In this document: in pieces, positions 1 to 12,486 of the stretch
Layout: every line of letters begins with the position of its first letter
How positions within the stretch are numbered: the first letter of the stretch is position 1
Assembly (NCBI GenBank): GCA_019671135.1
Contig: JAHRHY010000003.1
Coordinates: 744,001-808,000 of the forward strand
Direction: 5' to 3'
Length of the DNA stretch: 64,000 nucleotides
Source: Linnemannia hyalina
Taxonomy: Eukaryota; Mortierellomycota; Mortierellomycetes; Mortierellales; Mortierellaceae
Made by a program: the position numbers and the translations under genes
Notes under the pieces: model-generated
The model's database searches: none
What the model was told of the DNA's origin: nothing
Seen by the model: the letters and a program-made list of their open reading frames with translations, nothing else

Positions 1-3000
1 ATCATCCCCACATCCAGTCTCATTCTCCTCCTGTTTGATAGCAGAGGTCACCTGCTGAAGCCAAAGGCTCTGCTGCTGGATGCTTCGCTGTGTAGCGACC
101 TCTGCAAGCGACGGTGGCTCTAGAAGAGACAACTGGATCAAAGGCTCAGGTTTACTGATGTCCCACAGTTGAAGAACGTCCTTGCCGTTGGCCTTGACTT
201 GGCATGCAATGAACCGTGACGAAGCACACGCAGTTGAAATCGAACTATATCAAATATTAATTGAGAGTTGACTTTAGAATCCGTGGACAAATCACAATAA
301 GTTGGCATTTTTCATGCGCCTCTGCTTACCTAGAGCCCTGGTATTGATGAATAAGCTCAACGTGGCCATCTTTCATCGCGTAAAGAGCACATTGGTTGGA
401 TTGCGTAGTTTCCCGGAAAACGGAAAGGACAGGCCATGTTGCGGGAAGTGAGCGATTCATGCCAAGCACCTTCTCCTGTTCAAAGAATTGGAGTGGTACA
501 GCGGCATAAACAAGTTGGGGGTTGATGAGCGAGAGACCAGATGTATCCACAACTGACACCGGTTCTTGAAGCGAATTCACATCCCTAAATCGACGAAAAG
601 AGAAAAACGCGTTAATAGTTAGCTCAAAATATTGTCAGCACTAAAGCTCTGCTGAGAGGACCATATCCTTACCAAATAGCGACGGTTGATTCAAAGGTGG
701 CAGCAACCAGAGATGTGTTTCCGATCAACGCAAGCGAGCTCGCCGACTCCTCCGCACCAGGCACGGTCACAGACTTTGCGTGCAACATTTCACGACCATC
801 AATCTCGTCGCCATCGTCAGGAACAGAAATGAATCCAATGGACCCAGCCTCCTCTGCTGCGACGACAATCAAGTGACCATCGGTCGAGTCCTGCTCCACA
901 ATGAATCCCTTGCATCCTGGCGAAGGGTTGACCCCTGTCCACGCATATGTAGGGAACGTGACGTCGCTCTGCTGCGAGTAATCCAAGTCTTGTAATGGCA
1001 CCTTGGTAAAAGAACACTCTGAAGCATCCATCACCACAGCAAACGAGTCATCCGGTGCAAAGAGGATCTGATAGCAGAACAAAAAAGTAACGCGTCAGTA
1101 TTTTTGTCCACAGAAATGACAAAAAAATATATAACCAAAACGTGGAGTAGGTGGTGTAATAACGCGTGAGCAGGCGGCACTAACCTGAATTGACCGGGAA
1201 GAGGCCTTCGGGAGATTGATGTACCGCACCCACTGGCTCTTCACTGATGGCGTATCGTTATCCAGCTTCCAAAACTGAACATGGCTGGTCGTCTCCATTG
1301 CAAGCCACTGGTCCTGAAAGCCGCAAACCGTTCCAACGATACGATTCTTCACATCCTCGATGCACCACAGTCCGTCCGCAAAGGCTGTGCTCTCCAGTGT
1401 GGAGTTGCGACGACTCGACTGTGAAACAGTTCTGGTAGGACTAGCAGGGCTACCGAACGACGCAACAGGTACGTGATGGTTGGGCTGCTTGGGGTTGACG
1501 TCGTCCACCAGCGTCACCTCGGCCTCATCATGGGGTGTATCCTCTGGCAATCCTTCCAGTAAGAACTCAGGCATCGGACACGTCTCCTCCAGAGAGGCTG
1601 ACCCAATAGATTCTTGCGAAGCCTCCGAACAAGGGATTTCATAGTAGTCGGTGGACGGCTTCCTGGAGGCTAGCTTCTTGTCAGCATGCTCCGACTTGAC
1701 ATAGCGCTCGAAACTGCCTGTCGAGTCCTCATCTTCCACACTCCCTGGGATTTGTTGTGAAATGCCAGCAGATTTGCGGGGAGGAGTTTCCGGCACCGTG
1801 ACAGTATCACGAGGAGGAGTCTCTGGCACTCTGACAATCTCCTGCTGAACCGGCGATCTCGCCCCGACAGGCCGTTCCACAGTTGTCGCGGGCTCCAACT
1901 TGACCACATCCACAGGCTCTAGTTTGACGTTGAGTAGCAAGCGGCCATGAGAAACTCCTTGCTCAGGGGCATCTTTGGTCTTGCTTTTCTCAACCACCGA
2001 ATCTCTGCTCTGCGATTCCATAGTTGTTGGCTCATCGTTCGGAATGACTCGCTGTTGCGAATTAGGTTTCGCGACTGGCACTTTAGTCGCTGTAGGGGCG
2101 GAAGAGGGGAATAAACGCGTCTGCTTTTGCTGCCTTTGCTGTTCCTGCTCTTGCCGTGTCGACTTTGCAGTCTTTGGTATCGCCAGAGGAGCCGCTGCTG
2201 CTATGTCGACAATCTTGGATGCGACAATGTTCCGCAAAGCCTCCTTGCCCTTCATGACGCCCACTCTCGTGTTCAATGCATTGTTGATAACGTTGGTCTT
2301 CTCGCCAAGGACATTTGTTTTCCTGGGTGTGGCGATGGCAGCGGATGCAGTGGCTGCAAGAGGATCCCGGTTCTCCTTGTCAGAATCCGACTCGTGTCCA
2401 GCCTGACCCTTGAGCCGACGCCTCTTGGAGGGTGCGTTTTCATTCTCTTTGTCCTGGTAAACTGCGAAACCCTTGGGTCGCTTCTTGTCGCTCTTGTTGG
2501 GCGCGGCCATTCTTGCCACAAGTGAGACTCGAGAGGTATTGGGCGCAGCTGCAGTTGTGGACTTTGACATTGCTGGTTGCAAGATGGCACTACTGGTATT
2601 CTGAGATATCACCCGACTACCGAGAGGTTGCCTGACGGGCTTTGACGCGGCGGTCATCAGTGTTGAGTGACTGGATGTTATCGAAAGTGGGGAGGGGGTA
2701 GGTTGTTGCTTTTGTGTTGCCGTTGAGACTGGCCGTCCGGAGGAGGTGGCGGTGGGGTATGATACTGGGGTTTTGGTAGTCGACCGTCCAGTGTGTCGCT
2801 CCAGCTGCTGCTGCTGCTGCTGCTGCTGTTGTTGTTGCTGTGAAATGGACAGTCGTCCCTGCTGGGAGGAAGAAACACCAGCAGCCCTCTTTGAAATATC
2901 CACTGTGCCGCTCCTATGAAGTAGCAAGCTGCTCCTTCCTCCTCCTCCTCCCCCTCCTCCTCCTCCTCCTCCTCCTCCGAGTGGCATCGCTGGAGAAGAC

Positions 3001-3347
3001 TGTGAGGACGTCAATTGCGAGTGGGACTGAGAGTATCGTTGTAAAGAGGGTAACAGACGATTCCTGAGTTTCTCCAATTCCTCCAACTCATGCTCAGTCA
3101 ACTCACGCGTCTATTTTGTTGACAAGATAGCAGGGACAAATTGGTTAGACAACAAGGTCTGATTCCAAATAGTCAAGAAATACACGATCATCGCAACACA
3201 TGTGTGCGGTTTTTTATTTCCATGTACCTGTCTGGCAAGGATGTATTGTTTGACGCTTTGCTGGAGGACCAGCATCTCTGCACCGGACATGGACTGTGGA
3301 GTTGGAGTCAAGGAGGAGGTGAGGTTGTTTCGCCTGTGGCTGCTCAT
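1..3347 (-). CDS. Large disordered protein with KEN/ABBA-like motifs and a C-terminal propeller-like region (partial)
   Basis: Exons by splice signals and frame: complement(<1..244, 330..584, 673..1067, 1185..3110, 3228..3347). The first ATG is at 3347. About 980 residues are visible and the C-terminus lies beyond the left edge. Residues 1-75 are helical and probably coiled-coil. About residues 75-500 are low complexity: a glycine run, a glutamine run, Ser/Thr/Pro, and a basic patch after the motif FAVYQDKENENAPSKRRR with a second DKENRDPL. From about residue 575 the sequence alternates hydrophobic strands in a WD40-like way (AMETTSHVQFWKL, STVAIWDVNS, GKDVLQLWDIS). KEN and Fx[ILV][FHY]x[DE] motifs are known APC/C-binding elements, which would suit a cell-cycle-regulated protein. 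The layout (short coiled coil, long disordered middle, C-terminal propeller) loosely recalls PALB2, but I cannot claim homology. Product unrecognised. Confidence 0.75.
2803..2841 (-). repeat. CAG/CAA run coding for polyglutamine
   Basis: Twelve glutamine codons in a row, in frame inside the large disordered protein; a likely length-variable tract. Confidence 0.9.
2938..2980 (-). repeat. GGA/GGG run coding for polyglycine
   Basis: A run of about 14 glycine codons, read from GGA/GGG triplets, in frame inside the same disordered protein. Confidence 0.9.
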
Positions 3348-3628
3348 GGTGAGGGCGTGTGAATCCAAGTGCGACACCGGGTTAGCCAAGGGCTAGTTCG
3401 ACAGGGGTCGGAAGTGGTGGGTGGTTGTGTGGGTGGAGGTGTAGGTGTAGTTCGATTCTGGAGAGGATCTTGAGAGAGAATGTTTACAGCCGTGTAAAGG
3501 GTGTGATTGGAAGGAGGAAGGGTGATGTGAAGGAGGACAGACACTGAAAAAAGTCAAAAAAAAAACTGTCACCTAAAATGTATTCGTTGCCACCATTGAA
3601 GAGCACATTATCGACTGTCTAATAATAT

Positions 3629-4639
3629 TTAAAACTGGAAACGGGCCCTGGTGTTGGCGTTCAAGTCCTGGCTCCGCTGGCTCTTCTTCCACGACGCATA
3701 CGAAGCATTATCCTCCACAGCCTCCTTGACCTTCCACAATGAAGGCGTCAACTCCTTCGAGACCGGGACGGGCACACCACCCTTGGGGACCAACAACAGA
3801 ATTCGATCCAGCGTCTGCACAACCTTCAAATCCGCGAGCGTCGTGCTCTTGCCCACATAATGTCCATTATCCCCATTCTGCTTCAAGTGCTCCTCATGGA
3901 TTGACACGAACTTGGAAAGCACTTCAGTATAGAACCTGTTGGCTTCGTCGATACGGGCCTCGGGAGCGGCGCCGACAACCCGGAGAGCGAATGCCTGGAT
4001 CAGGCCCTCGGCATTGTGGTAGTATTGGTTGATCAAGTTCTCCTCCCAGATGTTGGATCCGATGAGGTTGTACTTGCGAGCGAGGTAGCGTTCGATCGCA
4101 TTCGACTCGGCGAGCTGCAGGACTGAACCTGACGCGGTGTGTTCGTAGACGACGGGGGCGACCTGAAAGGGCGTCTTGGGCTTTTGCGCTGGCCAATCCT
4201 ATATCAATCACATCAAATCACAAACGATGGGAATAACGGTTAACAACGGCACCCATCGACACCTTAGCCCGCAGGAATCCATGGAACCCGCTGAGCCCTA
4301 GTCTCAGCCCACCTTTTTAGCCGGAGCTGATGTCTGAAGGAGATAGCCTTATTTTCTCCCCTTCTTCCTTCGGACATCGACCCCGCTTATAAGGGTTGGG
4401 TCGAGACTACTTTTCAATGGCCACAGCAAGGAAACATACCAACTAACAATTTTTTTACTTACAAGTGCAAGTTCCTCCCATTGAGCACCACTGTAGGCAA
4501 GGAGGTTGCGGACCAGCTCTCCGCGACCGTGGAGGGGGAAGTACAGGAGCTGGAAGGTCGAATCGGTGCCCTTGGCAGCCTCGGCGAGGACCTCGGACGA
4601 GGCCCTAGTGACAGTGGGGAGAACGGATGTTGGTGACAT
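3629..4639 (-). CDS. Glutathione S-transferase (sigma/mu-like fold)
   Basis: Exons complement(3629..4198, 4463..4639), 248 residues, a normal GST length. The N-terminal thioredoxin-like half carries LLYFPLHGRGEL, with the expected catalytic tyrosine, and QLAESNAIERYLARKYNL, the glutathione-binding SNAIL/ESxAI signature. The all-helical C-terminal half ends at ARFQF. It would conjugate glutathione to electrophiles in the cytosol, or act as a sigma-type isomerase; the substrate cannot be read from sequence. The start is the ATG at 4639, about 80 bases downstream of a TATA box on the same strand. The single intron (264 bases) is larger than the others nearby because it holds a copy of a snap-back repeat shared with 36 kb. 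The closest alternative is an elongation-factor-1-gamma N-terminal domain, unlikely because no EF1G domain follows. Confidence 0.9.
4211..4430 (-). repeat. Snap-back (MITE-like) repeat, copy A, inside the GST intron
   Basis: Imperfect inverted arms of about 42 bases (outer end AGTCTCgACCCA, inner end TGTCcGAAGGA) flank a loop of about 25 bases. A one-sided tail follows, containing CTCAGCGGGTTCC and GTCGATGGGT. Arms, loop and tail are also present at 36.04-36.25 kb. Read so that the tails align, the loop is inverted between the two copies. Confidence 0.8.
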
Positions 4640-5290
4640 TTTGTGTTTGTGATGGTGGTTGGGTGAAGAGCGGTGTGGAGATTTTTGATAGATCCCGCTG
4701 CGGAAAAGGGGACCTTCTTATATACTTTGGCTAGGGGAGAACTTTCACAACTTCTTTCTACGACATTGAGAAAAAAGAGAAATAGTAAGGTGCCATCGAT
4801 TGCGCATCACCCCCACCCTTTCCGGACCCAATTGGATTTGAGGGGTTTATGATCGATTAAGTTGAATATGCGTTTTCTGTTCTGTTGTCTGTTGTTGGAG
4901 AAGTAGAGTTGCTATGTCCATTAGCCTCGCTCAATTGAGAAAGGAATGCTGCTTGTCAATGGCTTTGGCCGTAAGTAAGAGAGTCAATCGCGCCATAGAA
5001 ACCGCTAATTATCCAATTCGACGCGCTCTTTAGAACAGGTTCTTCAACGTAAAATGAAAGATTGAGTTTTGATTTACCCATTTTTCCTGTCGACCGCGTG
5101 CTTCAACCCCTTGGTGGCATGCTTTCGACCACAACCTCAACTATTCCCCTTCCTTTTCTTTTTCTTTTTCTTTTTGAACTATCAATTACCGATCAGGGTG
5201 CCAGTTCCCGTTCTTCGCATGCAGAGTCACACTCAGATCCTGACTCAGGCGGGTCAATTATATAATATATTTCGTTTATTGTTTATTCTT
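4640..5290. other. GST promoter and downstream region of the USP16/45-like gene
   Basis: No gene seen. It holds the GST TATA box at 4717-4724 and a pyrimidine-rich CTTTTT-type simple repeat near 5150-5177. The ORFs here lack ATG-initiated, conserved sequence. Confidence 0.6.
4717..4724 (-). promoter_or_regulatory. TATA box of the GST gene
   Basis: Minus strand reads GTATATAAG about 80 bases upstream of the GST ATG, a spacing that suits a core promoter. Confidence 0.55.
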
Positions 5291-8200
5291 CTAATAGCGC
5301 TCATAAAACAACAGGTATGCGCGACTGGTCAACACCTCCTGCAGACTGGATAGCCGCACGCTCGAGTCACTACACGCGATCCATTGACGTTTATCCTCCT
5401 CCTGAACAGCAGGGACCTCTTTTTCTGACTTTTCCTCCATCTTGGCATTCGTGGCCGAAAAGGAGGACGAAGAATCCTTGTCAACATCTGCCAGACCTTG
5501 CATCTTCTCCTCGGCCTGTTCCTTCTGTTGTGCCAACATTACCGCCAAGGGGACATCGGGCAACTCTAAACCGTTGACGCTGATAGTGCTCTTGGACTTG
5601 GCCTTTTCTGCTGCGGTCTTCGCCTCTGCCACTTGGACCTTGGAAGAGAGGACATAGTTGATATAGTGTCCACCACTCAACGTCCCCATGTGGACAACCG
5701 CTCCATAAAGCCTGTACTTCTTGGACTTGGACCCGTTCACCTCCTCCTCCTCCTTCCGTGTCTCGGACCCGGTCTCGCTCTCATTCTCCTCCTCTTCCTC
5801 AATCTTGTTCTTGGGAACAAAGTAGGGCGCCATGTCGATCTCGACTGGAATATCAACATGGTCCTCAATTTTGCGCATCTGTCCAAACCGTCCTGAGGAC
5901 TCAAACCGCTTCAGATGTAAAACCAGTGTTGGCGGCAAGCTCGAGATCAGGTACCGCTTGAAAGCTCTACGGAAAATGTGCTTGGGCTCTTCTGCTGGCT
6001 TCTTTGACTCGACTGCCTTTGACTTGACCTTTTTGACCTTCTTGGGAATAGTGTTCCCAAGACTGTCTGTCTGCTCCTCTCCCAACGACTTTTCATCATC
6101 GTCGTCGTCACTCTCGCTATCGTCCGACTCTGATGCTGCAACAGTCGTCTCGACGGTCTCCACCTCCTGAACAGGTTCGTCCTTTGCAGTTTCTTCCACG
6201 ACAACGTCCTCCGACACGCTGTTGTTGGCATCCGGCTTGTGGCCCTGCTCTACTGACCCACCCTCCTTCTCTTTAGTCGCCTGAATCAGCTTGTAGCAGT
6301 TCTCGCACGCAAACTTGTTCTCGCCATCCAATCGATCCACGCTCGTAAACTGGTTCAAAGATCGTTGAATAGAGAGATCCTCTGACGTCGATGGCCCAAT
6401 GCTCTTGAGAAGCTTCCCAACATGGCGCAGGTGCGCCTCGGACGGCCGGTCAGATTCCGGAAGAGGGTCCTTCTCGTCTGCGGGTGTATCGTCCGCTGTT
6501 GGCTCTTCCTCCTTTGCAGCGGATGCCTTTTTCGACTGAGTAAGCAAACGAGCCTTGAGACTCGAACCCGCCGCTGCTCCAGCTTGTGTCGGCCCACGAA
6601 TTGGCAGCGAAAGATCAAAGAAATCCTCTGGCGCATATGAGCACTATGAGTTGAAAATTGATCACGCCAGGGCAGTTAGCATTAAAGTCACAACAACTCG
6701 CAAAACGCAAACGACGATACCTATGAGCCATGGGTTACCTTCTTGCATGCGTCGCAGACAATGACACTGACGAGCTTTCCTGAGAAACAGCTATCAATAA
6801 AAGGGATGAACTTGGGATCCTTCTTCTCGTCCGATCCAGCCGACTCCTCCTCCTCCTCATCCTTCGCCTCCTCCGCCTTATCATCCTGGCCACCACCTTC
6901 CTCCGAAAGATGTCTCTTGATCATATCCAACTCCTCGTGCTTGATTCCGTCAAAAAGGTACCGCATCAACTCTTGACTGTCCTGCTGACGGAACCCACGG
7001 AACAACTTCCATTTTTTGGCGATCTGGGTAAACAGGTCTCGAGGCGCAATTGTGCCACCTTGGTGCTTCCACATGGTGAACAAAAAGACCTTGAATGTCG
7101 TGGTCAAAGGTCCAAGTCCGGCGTCTGTGCTGGCAGCCAGTGATTTTGGGAATCCGCTGGACGCTCTTCCATCCTCTGACAAGATACTCTTGAGCGACTT
7201 TGTCTCAGCCAAAATCTACATGGAACAGAATATACATTTAGGTTAATTGTCGCGTCGATTATGATGTTCGCATGCTATTTTGACCTGCAACTGCAGCTTC
7301 ATCAAGGAAGGGTATGTACCTGGACAACAGAATTGAAGAAGCAGGTGTTGCCAAGGTTCTGTAGGCCTGGTGTGAACACCTTGGCCTTGAGCAAAGGGGC
7401 AGCAATTATAGTTTCGGAAGCAGCACCCTTGGTTTTTTTCGAGACCACAACAGAAGCAGCTACCACACACAAAAAATGGAATCGATGTGAGTAATTCCGT
7501 TTCCACACACCCACGTATACATGACCAATATCAACTCTCAGAAGAAATGGCAATGACTCGTGGCGTACCTCTCATCTTGGACTGTTTAACTTGGAATGCC
7601 TTCTCAAAGGTTACCTGGCACTCCTGAATGAGCTGGTTCCTGTTCTTGGATGGGACGATCGTGTCGTCGCACTCATAACACCTGTATCAAACAAAAAGAG
7701 CAGGTCAATTAACTGTTCGCCAAAACTGCGACACCGCATTGACTATCTGTTCCCTTTTATATATACATACCAACAATCCAAGGTTCCAAGGTTGATGGCC
7801 AGAGGATGGTTATTCTTCTTGCTGTCATGATGGGCCACCGCATGCTTCTTGATGGCTCGTCCGCAGTTGATATCGTAGCACGTAAGACACATCCAGAGCG
7901 ACTCTGCAGACAAGGGCTCCTCCGCTCCTGCTGCTGATCCCTCTGATTCCGAAAGACTGAGCTTCGACATCGGCTTATCAACCCGTTGCGCCAGCTTCTT
8001 TGCCTTGGACTCTGCAGCCTTACAACCCAGACAGTGATCCCAATCCTTCTGATGAGCGATTCCCTTGCGAAGCTTAGCCAAGTTGACAGCGCCCTTGACA
8101 TGGTGGCACTTTCCTCCGCCTCCCGACGGTGTTGTCAACTCTGAGGGATCGGCTGCTGCGTTGGTTGTTGTTGAATCGGCGACGATATCTGGGCTGTCGA

Positions 8201-8626
8201 CTGGAACTGAGTTGGTTGATGCATCTTTTGCATTGGCTGCTGCTGCTGCTGCTGTGGGTTCAGGGACAGCTGCGGCGACAAGGACGGGCTTAGATGGGAA
8301 AGCAAGTGCACGTTCTGCCCTTGGATCCTCAACTCTTCCTGATTTGCGAGACGAGGTCAAAATCTCTGTCAAGATAGCATCGTCTACGATAGTTAATTGA
8401 GGCAAAAGGAAAGGACGTAATCCAATCAGTCGATTATCCTATATCACACTACCAAGGGAGGTGGGAGAGGGTCCGACCGCATTCATTCATAAAGTTGATC
8501 GGACACATGCAGATACCATGCGCGCAATATACTTCCTCTCATTCACAATGGCGAGTGTCGTCTGTTATTACCTCCTGCAAAGTCGCTCTGGCTGAGACGG
8601 CGTCCTCCTTTTTTCTTCTTGCCCAT
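5291..8626 (-). CDS. USP16/45-like ubiquitin carboxyl-terminal hydrolase with ZnF-UBP domain
   Basis: Six exons: complement(5291..6643, 6739..7215, 7320..7459, 7569..7681, 7771..8383, 8572..8626), 916 residues. Exon 1 encodes MGKKKKGGRRLSQSDFAG. This lysine-rich start matches the USP16/45 family and replaces any start at the later, intron-derived Met. A zinc-finger UBP domain (about 111-235) carries CHHVKG, DHCLGCK, WMCLTCYDINCGR and CYECDD. The peptidase C19 domain follows: Cys box GLQNLGNTCFFN (nucleophile near 299), QQDSQELMRYLFDG, CDACKK and CENC zinc ligands, HLKRFESSGR, His box GTLSGGHYINYV (near 795) and terminal YLLFYERY. Acidic inserts split the catalytic domain. Family members remove ubiquitin from proteins, including histone H2A in animals; that substrate is inferred here. 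The LSH-type gene lies 221 bases upstream on the same strand. Confidence 0.93.
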
Positions 8627-8847
8627 TGCAAATGTGTCGAATTAGTTGAATAGGTGTAACTAAGAGAAAGAAGAAAAAAACCACACCGCAGAAAAAACAA
8701 ACATTTGATCCAAACGCTCCAATTGTGACCGTGCTGCACTTAACCTGCAACAACTCTCCGAACTCAGTAGGGCTACATTGCACTCACATAACATATTATT
8801 TCAATGCAGGTATTTTTTAATTATGATGTGAGGTGACTCTTGGGAGC

Positions 8848-11800
8848 TCAGTCAGAAGTGCCCATGTTGTCGACCTTGAGGACATCGTTCTGATCGTCCT
8901 TAACCTCCTCCACTGCAGCAAACGTCGTCACGCCAGACTCGGGATTGGCAGATGTCACCGTGGCGTTGGTGGCATAGGCGGCATCGCTTCGGTCTAACAA
9001 GACCTCCAAATGCTTGTCGGAAATAACTATATCGTCCTTGTTGACCAATTGAATTCTCTCGCCGTCATCCTGTGCCAACATTGCTGCAAGGTCGGCAAGG
9101 TTGGTCTTGCGATCGTTGGCAGCATTCGCCAGCGAAGGAGCCTGCTTGAACTTGCCCTTGTGAATGACCAGCTTTTCCAACTTGCGTTTGCTGTTTGCCC
9201 TCTCAATGATCCTGTTCTCGACTGTGTTGGCTGTGACAAGGCGATAAATCATAACGGGCCTAGTCTGACCGATACGGTGAACACGATCCTGTGCCTGCAA
9301 GTCCATTTGAGGGTTCTATGGGTGAATAGAAGAAAAAAAATGAAGATATTAGTCGTCTTGGTAACATCATTGGGTGCAGCAACGAGAAAAGAGGGACGAT
9401 CTTGTGCAGCGCTTAAGCCAACATACCCAATCGCTGTCAAAGATAATGACGGTGTCGGCCGAGGTCAGGTTGATACCCAGTCCTCCAGAGCGGGTCGAAA
9501 GCAGGAAGAGTTTGCGTGCTGGATTGGAGTTGTACTCGGAGATCTGTCGCCGACGATCGTCCTGCTTGACCATTCCATCGATACGAGAGACATGCCACTT
9601 CTTATAAGTCACTGCCCATTCCTCGATAATGTCCAGCATGGTTGTGAACTGAGAAAAGATGAGGACTTTGTGACCGCGTGCGAAAAGGGCGTCCAAAAGT
9701 CGGTTGAGAACAAGCATCTTTCCGGACGAGTTCAAGAGATCCTCCGAAACAACGGGCAAGTTCGTCAAGGGATCCAGAGGCCAGTCGAAGAGGAAGGGGT
9801 GATTGCAGACCTTGCGGAGTTGCATGATCACATTCTTCAAGTTCATATTAACGACTGCCTTTGTAGCCCGTCGGATATCAATCTCGCGCGCCGTAAGCTC
9901 TTTGACAGCAGCCTCAGCAGGCCCTTTCGCGAGCTCCTTGAAGTATTGCATATCAGACTTTTCGGCGTATGACTTGATAGTGGCTCCACGCGAACGACGA
10001 GTCTTGACGATAGTTGTTTGTCCCTCAACAGCCTCCGACGTTGCATCCGAGGTTTCGCGTGTGTCCAATCCATCCTCGCCCAACGCAATAGCATCGGTCT
10101 TCTGCAAAGCCTCCTCCAGTTCATCTTCAGAATCCCCAGCATTCTCCCAGCCCGACTTTTTCTGGATAATGAACTTGCGAATGTCCTTGCTTAGCGTGGC
10201 ATCGTACCACTCCTTCTGCACCGGTGTAAGAGGAGCGTAAAGGAGGTACTCTTTCTTCTTGGGGAGCGATTTCTCGACTATCATTTAATATCGCGCAAAA
10301 GATGGCGTTAATAATTAATCCATACAAAAATATACACTGCAAAACACGGACGAAACAAAAAGGAGACATACCATCGGTCTTAACGCGTCGAAGCAAGAAT
10401 GGCTTCAGGATGTGATGCAAGCTCGAAACAATACCGCTCTGCGATTCCTCACCAAGAATACGATCCTGCCCTTCCTTGGCGTTGATGTCTGAGAAATCGA
10501 ACCACTCTTCAAATCCTTCCCGATCGTCAAAAATATCAGGCAGCAAAAAGTTGAGCAAACTCCACAGTTCCGACAAGTTGTTCTGAAGCGGTGTTCCGGT
10601 CAAGAGAAGACGGTTGGCAGAGTGGTAGGATTTCAGCTCGCGAATGAGCCTGCAGTCCATGTTCTTGAGTCGGTGTCCCTCGTCGACAATGATGTACTTC
10701 CACTGGTACTTTGAAAGGTACTTTCTGTCGCGCATGATGACTTCGTAAGAAGTAATGACGACAGGGAATGTGGTGTCGAGTTTCTTGAGTTTGTGATTCC
10801 GCTTGTGCTCTCGTTCTTCTGGAGTTCCGTGATACATTTCGACAGGAATACCAGGGACGAATCTATCATTGTTTGCATGGAATATTTTAGTGGCCTTGGT
10901 CCACAGCATGGTACACGCATAAAGCATAAAATAAAGAATGTTTTTGATACCTCTCGAATTCCATGACCCAGTTGGCAAGAGTGGAAAGAGGGGCGACGAC
11001 AAGGAAAGGTCCCCAAACACCCCTTTCACGGAGGTATGCCAGGAACGAGATTGTTTGAAGGGTCTATGTGACAAACAGATAAATAGCATTAGCGATTTTG
11101 GTCATATATTACTCCAACATACGTGATCGATAACGATACAAACAAACACGAGAATGAGAGAGAAAAAACTCACTTTTCCGAGACCCATCTCATCAGCGAG
11201 GATTCCGTTCAGACCGTTCTCATAGAGACTGACCATCCACTCGACACCGGCAAGCTGATAATCGCGAAGAACTCCTCCTGTGACCAACTTGGGTTGACGG
11301 GCAGATATGACACGTTGAGCAGGGGCTGGAGCCGAAGCCTTCTTGTCTGCTTCTGTTTCAACCTGCTTCTGCTTCTTGAGGGTGTCCTTGGTGAGATAGT
11401 CCGCAATGCTGTACTCGGTTTCGTCGGCCTTGCGTTTCTTTGAAGCGGCTGAGGCAGCGCTCATCCTCTCCTTCCTGATGGTGACAGTCGATGCTGGCTC
11501 CTGTTTGGCGGCACTGTGACGAGTGCTAGTCCTGGTTGCAGTAGGTGCTGTTGGTTTGGCAGAGTTGGCAATCTCTTCGCTGACACCTTCCTTCGCTCTC
11601 TTTTCCTTCTCTGCCTCACGCTTCACCTCCTCTGCGGCCGCCTTGTCTCGGGCATCTTGCTGCTGTTTCTCCAACTTTTTTGCCAGGAAGTTGGCATAGA
11701 GGGTTGATTTTTCAATCAAGAAGTTTAGACGCTGGAATCGCTGCTTGTTGACAGTATCGGTGAACTCTGAAGCAGCCTACAAGGTGGATAAGATATCAAT

Positions 11801-12213
11801 TGCGAGAGATGTTTTAGAAACACAACAAACACCTCAAATATGTTTTGAATATATTTGCCACCAATTTTCAGGACAGCCATTGACGAGTATTAAGCCTTTT
11901 GTTATGACAATTACCTTGGCCTTCAACTGGGCAATCTTTTCCTTTTCTTTGGCCTGGGTTTCCTCCTCCAGTTTTTCTTCCTCCTTCAACATGGCCTCGG
12001 TGATGGTAACCTCGTGCTGCGAGTCGTTGGAATCGGCGGAATCAGACGATGGCGTGCTCACAGACTAAAATTCCAACATTCAACAAAACAGAGTTAGTTG
12101 AGGTGGGTTGAAGAAAGGGGGTAAGCAAGAGGTAGAAGAGAGGAGGAAGAATTTGAGAAGAGGATTCATACAGGCTCGGCGACCTTGGGCGAGGACTCGA
12201 TGGACTCGGTCAT
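8848..12213 (-). CDS. SNF2-family chromatin remodelling ATPase, LSH/HELLS/DDM1/IRC5 type
   Basis: Seven exons: complement(8848..9315, 9427..10277, 10372..10862, 10951..11063, 11174..11776, 11915..12064, 12172..12213), 905 residues, the usual size for the family. An acidic, coiled N-terminus ([20 protein letters not shown]) leads into helicase motifs: I DEMGLGKT (about 262-269, split by an intron after GK), II DEGH (about 363-366), [25 protein letters not shown] and [18 protein letters not shown] in place of DEAH is typical of this subfamily. It uses ATP to move or remodel nucleosomes in the nucleus; relatives support DNA methylation (plants, animals) or cohesin loading and repair (yeast). It diverges from POP7 across a 273-base shared promoter. 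Confidence 0.93.
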
Positions 12214-12486
12214 TGTGTTGCGTTTGGTGATGAGGGAGAGGGAGGGGTGAACAAAGAGATCAAAACAGCAAACAAACAAAGAGAAGCAGAGAAAGGGAGA
12301 AAAGGGGGAGGGGTCAAGGTGCTCGAGCCTGTCTATGTCTAGTATTGTTTTGAAGGGTCTCCAAATGAAAAGCCACTCCAGCTCTTTTTTCTTATTCTTC
12401 TATTCTTCCCAGTCTTCCTTCACCAGTCAAAGCTCCTTTTGCCACCACTCTTTTCATTCATTCCACACACCACAACTTACACAACA

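Noticed and set aside
3348..3389. Upstream start for the large disordered protein at 3389
   Set aside because: The codon there is TTG; the first ATG in frame is at 3347.
7743..8405. Start of the USP16/45-like gene at 8405 (MPQLTIVDD)
   Set aside because: Those residues fall in the intron; an in-phase upstream exon at 8572-8626 encodes the family-typical MGKKKK start.
9010..9972. 320-codon open frame on the plus strand
   Set aside because: It lies antisense to the conserved helicase C-terminal exons of the LSH-type gene; codon bias shadow, no domain.
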